From positions 1-6,658 of the forward strand of contig JAIFNF010000278.1 in assembly GCA_020047885.1 (NCBI GenBank): a DNA stretch of 6,658 nucleotides. Direction: 5' to 3'. This document shows, piece after piece, positions 1 through 4,983 of the stretch. Origin of the DNA: Gammaproteobacteria bacterium (GTDB lineage Bacteria; Pseudomonadota; Gammaproteobacteria; Competibacterales; Competibacteraceae). The translations under genes were made by a program, and so were the position numbers. Within the stretch, counting starts at the first letter, position 1. Each line of letters begins with the position of its first letter. The notes below the pieces were generated by a model. The model worked only from the letters and a program-made list of their open reading frames with translations, ran no database searches and had not been told where the DNA came from.

Positions 1-405
1 GGGGGATTATTTGCACATTTACTGCAGTTTATCAGTCCCCGGGTGTTCGATATTATCAAGACCACAGACATTCTGATCATGGTCTATCTGGGCGGTATCG
101 CGTCAATCACCGGTTCTATTCTGGGCGCAACGCTGTACACCGTGATGCTGGAAGTCCTGCGACCATCTACCGTTGCCGGGTTGTTATCCTGGTTGCCGGA
201 GATGGTGTTTAATCCCCTGAATGAGTATTTCATTCGCCATCTGGGCGTCTGGCGTATGGTCATCATGCCGTTGTTGCTGGTGCTAGTAATGCTGTACTGG
301 CCGCGTGGCATCATGGGTCTGCGGGAGTTTCGCGGCTTCATTCCGCGCCGGGATCGAGAGGCGCATCGTCCCCTGAAAGCGCCTGAACCGGGGGGAACGC
401 CATGA
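1..405 (+). CDS. livM: Branched-chain amino acid ABC transporter permease LivM, C-terminal part (5' end outside window)
   Basis: This is the last 134 residues of an inner-membrane permease that, with LivH, forms the channel of the high-affinity leucine/isoleucine/valine importer. The frame is open from the first base, so the gene enters from the left. Fragment residues 1-43 show the LivM-family pattern: a G-x-L-x-A-H start, an ISP segment, then a membrane stretch ending in MVYLGGIASITGSILGA, the conserved L-G-G-x-x-S-x-x-G-x-x-L-G-A loop thought to contact the ATPases. A last hydrophobic helix (about 85-100, WRMVIMPLLLVLVMLYWP) leads to P-R-G-I-M-G-L-R-E and a basic cytoplasmic tail, as usual. 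A linker (about 55-84) lies between these parts. The TGA stop overlaps the livG start (ATGA), implying translational coupling. The following genes make LivM far more likely than a urea-type UrtC. The substrate is inferred from the family. Confidence 0.93.
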   Translation, partial: GGLFAHLLQFISPRVFDIIKTTDILIMVYLGGIASITGSILGATLYTVMLEVLRPSTVAGLLSWLPEMVFNPLNEYFIRHLGVWRMVIMPLLLVLVMLYWPRGIMGLREFRGFIPRRDREAHRPLKAPEPGGTP

Positions 406-1175
406 CCACGTTGCTTGAAGCGACTAAGGTTCGGCATTTCTTTGGCGGTCTGTGCGCGGTCGGCGATTTTAATCTGGATCTCCAGTCCGGTCAGTTGATG
501 GGCATCATTGGTCCGAATGGCGCGGGTAAAACTACGGTATTCAACCTCATTACCGGCGTCTATCGGGCGACGGAAGGCAGCATCCGGTTCAACGGCACCG
601 AGTTGGTGGGCAAGACGCCACATCAGATTACCGCGTTGCGCATCGGCCGCACGTTCCAGAATATCCGGCTGTTCCGCGATCTATCGGTGCTGGACAATGT
701 GCGCATCGCCCACTATGCCCAAGCGGATTACAGTCCGCTGGAAGCGCTGCTGCATATCGGTCGCTATCGCCGGGAGGAGGAGCGAATTATTGAAAATTCC
801 CAGCGGTTGTTGTCCATTTTCAAGCTGGAGGCGTTGGCGGGCGAAACGGCCAGGAATCTGCCCTATGGGATGCAGCGGCGGTTGGAAATTGCCCGGGCGC
901 TGGCGATTGGACCAGAGTTGCTGTTGCTGGATGAACCGGCGGCCGGGATGAATCCCAATGAGATTGATCAGTTGATGGAATTTATCCAGTGGATTCGTCG
1001 GGAATTCAAGCTGACTATTTTGCTGATTGAACATCAGATGAAATTAGTGATGGGGATTTGCGAGCGGATCAAGGTGCTGGATTTCGGCGAAACCCTGGCG
1101 GAAGGACCGCCGGAAGCCATTCAAAACGATCCCAAAGTGCTGGAAGCGTACTTGGGCGAGGGGCCAGTCGGATGA
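402..1175 (+). CDS. livG: Branched-chain amino acid ABC transporter ATP-binding protein LivG
   Basis: This cytoplasmic ATPase of 257 residues powers the Liv importer together with LivF. It is a single ABC domain: Walker A GPNGAGKTT at 37-45, Q-loop Q86 in GRTFQNIRLF, ABC signature LPYGMQRR at 153-160, Walker B LLLLDE at 173-178 followed by PAAGMNP, and the switch histidine H211 in IEHQM. The C-terminal DFGETLAEGPPEAI and VLEAYLG stretches are typical of LivG. The signature is the degenerate Y-G form usual in this subfamily, with Met157 where many relatives have Gln or Asp. Length matches the family (about 255). The ATG overlaps the livM TGA and is preceded by a G-rich ribosome binding site (390-397). 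The stop overlaps the livF start. The substrate assignment rests on family and operon context, not on a direct signal. Confidence 0.95.
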   Translation: MTTLLEATKVRHFFGGLCAVGDFNLDLQSGQLMGIIGPNGAGKTTVFNLITGVYRATEGSIRFNGTELVGKTPHQITALRIGRTFQNIRLFRDLSVLDNVRIAHYAQADYSPLEALLHIGRYRREEERIIENSQRLLSIFKLEALAGETARNLPYGMQRRLEIARALAIGPELLLLDEPAAGMNPNEIDQLMEFIQWIRREFKLTILLIEHQMKLVMGICERIKVLDFGETLAEGPPEAIQNDPKVLEAYLGEGPVG

Positions 1176-1906
1176 GCGAGGTCAACGGCGCGTTGGAGAA
1201 CCTGCAACTCGAAGTGCGGGATCTGGAAGTGCATTACGACGGCATCCGCGCCCTGCATGGGGTGTCCTTCACCGTGCCAAAGGGTGAAATTGTGACGCTG
1301 ATTGGCGCGAATGGGGCGGGAAAGACCTCTATTCTGCGGGCAATTTCCGGTTTGACGCCCTATACCGGCTCCATCGTCTTCGAAGGTCGGGATCTACAGC
1401 GGGTTCCGGCGCATCAGATCGTCGGGATGGGCATCGCGCATGTCCCGGAAGGGCGTGGGATTTTTGGCAATTTGACGGTGCAGGAGAACCTGCGGCTGGC
1501 CACCTGGCAACGGCGGGACAAGGAAGAAATCGAGATCGATTACGACCGGGTATTCACCATCTTTCCGCGCCTGATGGAACGGCGCGATCAACCCAGCGGC
1601 ACGCTGTCCGGCGGCGAGCAGCAAATGCTGGCGGTGGGCCGGGCCTTGATGAGTCGGGGTCGATTGCTGTTGCTGGATGAACCGTCGATGGGTCTGGCTC
1701 CCAGACTGGTTCGGGAAATTTTCCGCGTGATTCAGGATATTAACCAGTCAGGGGTGACGGTTCTGCTGGTCGAGCAGAACGCCAATATGGCCTTGCACAT
1801 CGCTTCCCGTGCCTACGTGCTGGAGACCGGAGCCGTCATTCTGTCCGGTGCCGGTCGGGAGCTGTTGGGCGATCCACGGGTCAAGGAAGCGTATCTGGGG
1901 GCATGA
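1172..1906 (+). CDS. livF: Branched-chain amino acid ABC transporter ATP-binding protein LivF
   Basis: This is the second ATPase of the Liv importer, 244 residues from the ATG at 1172. Walker A is GANGAGKTS at 45-53, the signature LSGGEQQM at 145-152 and Walker B LLLLDE at 165-170, followed by PSMGLAP. As is normal in LivF, the Q-loop position carries Glu (VPEGRGIF, E93) and the switch histidine is Gln (VEQN, Q202), so the ATP site relying on these residues is probably weaker than that of LivG. A longer open frame begins at 1058, but the extra 38 residues lie inside livG and are not LivF-like. The ATG at 1172 overlaps the livG stop as ATGA and has a GAGGGG ribosome binding site at 1158-1163. 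UrtE-type urea ATPases usually read VPQGREIF here, which argues for LivF. Confidence 0.95.
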   Translation: MSEVNGALENLQLEVRDLEVHYDGIRALHGVSFTVPKGEIVTLIGANGAGKTSILRAISGLTPYTGSIVFEGRDLQRVPAHQIVGMGIAHVPEGRGIFGNLTVQENLRLATWQRRDKEEIEIDYDRVFTIFPRLMERRDQPSGTLSGGEQQMLAVGRALMSRGRLLLLDEPSMGLAPRLVREIFRVIQDINQSGVTVLLVEQNANMALHIASRAYVLETGAVILSGAGRELLGDPRVKEAYLGA

Positions 1907-1933
1907 CGCCATGCCATCCGCGCCGTAACGGTT

Positions 1934-2218
1934 ATGCGTCTTACTCCTCAGCAACGTCAGGCCATTCTTGCCAGTGTCGGCCACTATTTCGGCTCGAATA
2001 CGCCCGTGTGGCTGTTTGGTTCACGGGTCAGTGATCAGCGCCGGGGTGGCGACGTAGACCTTTATATCGAACCTGAACACAGCAATCTGTTGGCCGAACT
2101 GCGCTGTAAGACCCAGTTGAAAGAGGCGCTTGACCTGCATGTTGACTTGGTGGTGAAACGTCCGGGTCATGCTCACCCGATTGAGCAAATCGCCCGGGAA
2201 ACGGGGGTACGGTTATGA
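1934..2218 (+). CDS. mntA: MntA-like minimal nucleotidyltransferase, probable antitoxin of a MNT/HEPN pair
   Basis: This small protein of 94 residues is a minimal nucleotidyltransferase (MNT) of the DNA polymerase beta superfamily. The active site reads V-W-L-F-G-S-R at 25-31, then G-G-D-V-D-L at 38-43, giving G29-S30-x9-D40-x-D42, and a third acidic residue is probably D71 in LHVDLVV. In characterised pairs, MntA transfers AMP to a tyrosine of the HEPN toxin HepT and so silences it. The next gene encodes such a HEPN protein and starts inside this gene's stop codon (ATGA), so the pair is translationally coupled with the antitoxin first. The start lies 27 bases after livF with no good Shine-Dalgarno in front (sequence GCCGTAACGGTT), so expression may partly depend on readthrough from liv. 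All catalytic residues are present, so it is probably active. The antitoxin role is inferred from the family. Confidence 0.88.
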   Translation: MRLTPQQRQAILASVGHYFGSNTPVWLFGSRVSDQRRGGDVDLYIEPEHSNLLAELRCKTQLKEALDLHVDLVVKRPGHAHPIEQIARETGVRL

Positions 2219-2688
2219 CTGCACATCTCGAACTGATTTGGAAACGACTGGATCATTTGGCGCGAATGGCCAATTATCTGGTTTATTCCTATGAGCACGC
2301 GCAAGCGATGATGCCGATTGTCGATTGGAGCGCGTTAACCCCGGATCAGCATGAAAGTCTCGCGGCATTCCGGGTCAGATTCAGTGAGTACCAAGAACAC
2401 TTGGGCAAGACCATGCGGGCGATTGCGCTTGAGGAGGAGGTTGCAACCGAACCCTTTGGGGCAGTGCTGGCTTTCATGGAAAAACTCGAAATTCTCGATT
2501 CTGTAGACCATTGGAAGCAAATTCGAGAACTGCGCAATGCCATCAATCACGAATATGAGGAAAATCCGGATCGTCTTTCCGAGTTTTTCAGTTTGCTAAT
2601 CAAGGAAACGCCGACATTGCAGGATTATCACCAGCGTCTGACAGCGTTTTGTCAAAAATCCTACGACAACCCGTTCAGAGATAGCTGA
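2215..2688 (+). CDS. hepT: HEPN-domain protein, HepT-like probable RNase toxin paired with MntA
   Basis: This protein of 157 residues is predicted to be almost wholly helical, with no signal peptide or membrane segment. The key stretch is R107-N-A-I-N-H112-E-Y114, a perfect R-x4-H-x-Y motif. In HEPN RNases, Arg and His form the composite active site of a dimer, and the Tyr is the residue AMPylated by MntA in studied HepT/MntA pairs. The gene is coupled to the nucleotidyltransferase in front by an ATGA overlap, with a GGGGG ribosome binding site at 2203-2207. The protein is longer than many HepT proteins. The flanking sequence (KLEILDSVDHWKQIREL before the motif, EENPDRLSEFFSLL after) differs from the common DUF86 pattern, so this is probably a separate HEPN subfamily. 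It could instead be a non-toxic substrate-binding partner of the transferase. The TGA lies 14 bases inside the convergent nudJ gene. Confidence 0.8.
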   Translation: MTAHLELIWKRLDHLARMANYLVYSYEHAQAMMPIVDWSALTPDQHESLAAFRVRFSEYQEHLGKTMRAIALEEEVATEPFGAVLAFMEKLEILDSVDHWKQIRELRNAINHEYEENPDRLSEFFSLLIKETPTLQDYHQRLTAFCQKSYDNPFRDS

Positions 2689-3127
2689 ACAGTTCCAGCG
2701 GATACCGTTTCCCCGCCAGATAGTCATCAATGCAGCGCAACACCATCGGACTGCGCAACCGCGAACCCAGCAAACTGATTTCCTCCCGTGTCAGCCATAC
2801 CGCTCGTTCAATCCCGTGATCCAGTGGTTGGTCGGGATGGTGATGCAGGGCGGTTCCAGCAAAACAGGCGCGCACGTAGGTGTCGCCCCGGGGATGCGTC
2901 CAGTAATAGACGCCGACCACCGCGCTGACTTCCACTTCCCAAGCGGTTTCCTCCAGCGTCTCCCGAATCGCCCCAGCCGCCAGCGTCTCGTGGGCATCCA
3001 GATGACCGGCAGGCTGGTTATACACCAGATCATCGCCGTCAGCGTATTCCTCCACCAGCAGAAACCGCCCGTCGCGTTCAATGATCGTGGCGACGGTCAA
3101 CCTGGGCAACCATTCTCGAATATCCAT
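2675..3127 (-). CDS. nudJ: Nudix hydrolase, NudJ-like phosphatase
   Basis: This cytoplasmic Mg-dependent hydrolase of 150 residues resembles NudJ of E. coli, which acts on thiamine pyrophosphate, its HMP-PP precursor and nucleoside di- and triphosphates. The protein opens with LTVATIIERDGRFLLVEE, then NQPAGHLDAHETL, the NudJ-typical N-Q-P-A-G-H-L. The Nudix box is G41-x5-E47-x7-R55-E56-x2-E59-E60-T-A-W. All metal-binding residues are there, but the usual Gly after E-E-x is Ala. The C-terminal LRSPMVLRCIDDY and RYPLE are a NudJ signature. The start is certain: AAGGAG lies 6 bases ahead of the ATG. It is the last gene of the minus-strand run glk, heme protein, nudJ, 11 bases after the heme-protein stop. 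The precise substrate is inferred from the family only. Confidence 0.9.
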   Translation of the reverse strand: MDIREWLPRLTVATIIERDGRFLLVEEYADGDDLVYNQPAGHLDAHETLAAGAIRETLEETAWEVEVSAVVGVYYWTHPRGDTYVRACFAGTALHHHPDQPLDHGIERAVWLTREEISLLGSRLRSPMVLRCIDDYLAGKRYPLELFSYL

Positions 3128-3133
3128 GGAAAT

Positions 3134-3140
3134 CTCCTTT
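3134..3140 (-). promoter_or_regulatory. Ribosome binding site of nudJ overlapping the stop of the gene in front
   Basis: On the minus strand the bases AAAGGAG lie 6 bases ahead of the nudJ ATG. The first two A's are also the end of the TAA stop of the heme-protein gene (3141-3139). Ribosomes ending on that gene therefore sit on the nudJ initiation site, which supports co-transcription and coupled translation of the two. Confidence 0.75.
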
Positions 3141-3732
3141 ACGGCACCGGTTTAGCGAGGGTGAAAGCTCCGCGCAAGTCGCCTTCCTTGAAGCCGCGCG
3201 CCTTATCATCGGGATACAGCGCCTTCAATTGGGCTTCCACTTCGGGAGGAATCGTGTCCCCATGGCAGCTCAGACAGAGGGAAGCGGTCGGAATGGCTTT
3301 CATGTAGCGGAAGGTTTTCTGACCCTGGTCGTCGTCGATGACGGCGAAGAATTCCAGCTTGTCCACCGGTTCGCCCTGCGCCTTGCGGGCGTCAAACTGC
3401 TTGAGCACCGCCAGTTCCCAGTTATCCGGGGCGTTACTGGGATTGCGCACTTTCAGGCTGGTGCGGCCGACCAGCATCTCTCGCTCCGTGGACAGTTTAT
3501 CGGCGATTTGGGCAGCTTGCCCGTGGCAAACCTCGATACCACTGACGGGACCGCCGGTTTTCACCGCCTGCTGGAGCGCTTCCTTTAACGTAGCGCCGAA
3601 TTGTTGCGCGGTAGCCCGGCTGGCCTTAATTTCGGCGGTGGGCGCTGGCGGTTCGATATCGACTGGTGGTTTGGCGAAGGCGACGCTGGCGGCCAGCGCT
3701 GCGTTAAAGGCCAAGAGCAAAGCATATTTCAT
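3139..3732 (-). CDS. Secreted single-heme protein of the DUF3365 / Tll0287-like family
   Basis: This exported c-type heme protein has 197 residues. Residues 1-20 form a Sec signal peptide (MKYALLLAF, then alanine-rich, probable cleavage after AFA20). The heme attachment site is C153-L-S-C-H157 and is followed by G-D. Other family marks are VRNPSNAPDNWE (95-106), FRYMKAIP (141-148) just before the heme site, and LYPDDKARGFKEGDLRGAF near the end. C69 in GIEVCHGQA matches the position of the conserved Cys that, as I recall, is the second heme ligand in the cyanobacterial protein Tll0287. The fold is PAS-like, and members are thought to be redox or gas sensors or electron carriers in the periplasm. 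The role here is unknown. The start has GGAG 7 bases ahead. The gene sits 38 bases after glk and 11 before nudJ, probably in one transcript. Confidence 0.87.
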   Translation of the reverse strand: MKYALLLAFNAALAASVAFAKPPVDIEPPAPTAEIKASRATAQQFGATLKEALQQAVKTGGPVSGIEVCHGQAAQIADKLSTEREMLVGRTSLKVRNPSNAPDNWELAVLKQFDARKAQGEPVDKLEFFAVIDDDQGQKTFRYMKAIPTASLCLSCHGDTIPPEVEAQLKALYPDDKARGFKEGDLRGAFTLAKPVP

Positions 3733-3770
3733 GCAGGTTCTCCGATAGGAAAAGTAGAGTCCACTGACGT

Positions 3771-4730
3771 TCAGTCCAGCGCCGCAGCGACGCCTCTGAA
3801 CGCGGGATTGACGGCCGTGATCACCCAGGTGGGAATCGCCGCCAAGTAACTACTGAATCGACCCTTGTCCTCGAACCGGGCGCGGAACGTGGACTGGGCA
3901 AAAAAGTTACCGAGTCGGGGGACGATGCCGCCGCCGATATACACGCCGCCCCGCGCGCCCAAGGTAATCGCCAGATTCCCTGCTGCCGTACCCAACGCCC
4001 CGCAGAAGATCTCCAGTACATCTCGGCAATGGCGGCACCCTCCCGCTAAGGCTCGATCCGTAATGTCCGCCGGTGTCAGCACCTCCGCTGTCCAGCCTTC
4101 CAGTTCCGCCAAGGCGTGGTAGAGATTGATCAGCCCCGGTCCCGACAACAGCCGTTCCGGCGAGACATGGCCAAACTGTTTTTGCAAAATCCGGCTGATC
4201 GCCCATTCCCGGTCATCGCCTGGCGAGAACGTGACATGGCCCCCTTCCGTTTCCAGCGGCAGCCAGCGTTCCCCCGACCAGACCAGTCCGGACACACCCA
4301 GACCGGTGCCGGGGCCGATCAGCGCAATCGGTGCACCCTGAACGGCTTCACCCCCGCCGACCGTTTGGCGTTCATCCGGTGCCAGCCAGGGCAGCGCCAG
4401 CGCGAGGGCGGTAAAGTCGTTGAGAAGGGTTAAGCGCTCCAGCCCCAGTTCCTGCCGCACTGCTGCTATCGAGAACGACCAGGGGCTGTTGGTGAATTGA
4501 ATCTGGTCACCGTTAATCGCTGTGGCAACGGCAACGGCGGCTCGCCGGGGACGCACTCCCCCGACCACGTGCAAAAAGGCTTGTACGGCCGCGGTCAGAT
4601 TGGGAAAATCAGCACAGGCCAAGGTCTGTTCGGCGTACAATCGCCGATGCGCATCGACTAGGGCAAAGCGGGCATTGGTGCCGCCGATGTCGGCGACCAG
4701 ATCGGGGGGGGAGTTTAAATAATCCGGCAT
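3771..4730 (-). CDS. glk: Glucokinase (Glk family)
   Basis: This cytoplasmic enzyme phosphorylates glucose to glucose 6-phosphate with ATP. With the start at 4730 it has 319 residues, close to E. coli Glk (321). The phosphate-binding DIGGTNAR is at 14-21, the sugar-binding NSPWSFS at 81-87, L-N-D105-F-T-A carries the probable catalytic Asp, GPGTGLGVSGLV lies at 139-150, and E162-G-G-H165-V contacts glucose. RLLSGPGLINLYHAL, GALGTAAGNLA and VYIGGGIVPRL complete the Glk pattern, so it is a PF02685 glucokinase and not a ROK-family one. The frame stays open to 4871, but those 47 extra residues have no family counterpart. ATG 4739 (three codons earlier) is a close alternative. No start has a good Shine-Dalgarno. 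Codons 7-9 contain a run of eight C. It is the first gene of the minus-strand run and divergent from the PqaA-like gene. Confidence 0.93.
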   Translation of the reverse strand: MPDYLNSPPDLVADIGGTNARFALVDAHRRLYAEQTLACADFPNLTAAVQAFLHVVGGVRPRRAAVAVATAINGDQIQFTNSPWSFSIAAVRQELGLERLTLLNDFTALALALPWLAPDERQTVGGGEAVQGAPIALIGPGTGLGVSGLVWSGERWLPLETEGGHVTFSPGDDREWAISRILQKQFGHVSPERLLSGPGLINLYHALAELEGWTAEVLTPADITDRALAGGCRHCRDVLEIFCGALGTAAGNLAITLGARGGVYIGGGIVPRLGNFFAQSTFRARFEDKGRFSSYLAAIPTWVITAVNPAFRGVAAALD

Positions 4731-4983
4731 AGTCTGCATTCTGGTTGCTGGAAAACGGGATGCAATGGGGCGATGGGGAAGACCCATCGTTACCATGTGA
4801 AAAGTCTCTGAAAAGAGGTCATTGCTTGATTTTAACGGATACGGCTGTTTATTTCCGGGGTTCCATACCAAGTCTTTCGATAGTTTAGCCTATAGCCACC
4901 GTTCTGCTGGGTGGGTTTTGTGAGTTTCTGGGCGAACCACCGGAACAATGGCCTCGTTAAGCCATCCATTGGAGTAATTTAAC
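4731..4983. promoter_or_regulatory. Divergent intergenic region between glk and the PqaA-like gene
   Basis: This 253-base stretch must hold the promoters of both divergent units. No strong sigma-70 promoter stands out. A weak plus-strand pair is TTGATT (4826-4831) and TTTATT (4848-4853) with a 16-base spacer. On the minus strand TAAAAT (4834-4829) resembles a -10 box but has no clear -35 partner. A small palindrome, CTCT-GAAA-AGAG, lies at 4806-4817. Near the right end ATGGC (4948-4952) can pair with GCCAT (4961-4965). AATGG (4947-4951) could instead pair with CCATT (4966-4970), which abuts the ribosome binding site GGAG (4971-4974), 9 bases ahead of ATG 4984. A regulatory role for these small hairpins is guesswork. 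Confidence 0.4.

Noticed and set aside
84..623. Long open frame on the minus strand (179 codons)
   Set aside because: It lies antisense to livM and livG, which have clear family motifs. Its product is rich in Arg and Pro, with no recognisable domain, as expected of a shadow frame in GC-rich DNA.
508..951. Plus-strand open frame of 147 codons inside livG
   Set aside because: It is an alternative frame of livG covering the region after Walker A. The product is Arg/Trp/Cys-rich and without domain signals.
1058..1171. N-terminal extension of livF by 38 residues
   Set aside because: It falls within the livG coding end, has no similarity to LivF, and the ATG at 1172 has a ribosome binding site and the usual ATGA coupling.
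1..1906. Urea importer (urtC-D-E) instead of liv
   Set aside because: LivF reads VPEGRGIF where UrtE usually has VPQGREIF, and the LivM and LivG motifs fit the amino acid family better. No urease or urt neighbours are visible.
2816..3307. Plus-strand open frame of 163 codons over nudJ and the heme gene
   Set aside because: It is antisense to two genes with intact motifs and lacks a domain of its own.
3338..3849. Plus-strand open frames (3338-3748 and 3601-3849) antisense to the heme protein gene and the glk end
   Set aside because: They have low-complexity Ala/Ser/Gly products and no ribosome binding site, and the opposite strand carries signal peptide, CxxCH and Glk motifs.
4731..4871. N-terminal extension of glucokinase by 47 residues
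   Set aside because: It has no Glk-family counterpart and is not hydrophobic enough for a signal or membrane segment. The shorter form matches the normal enzyme length.
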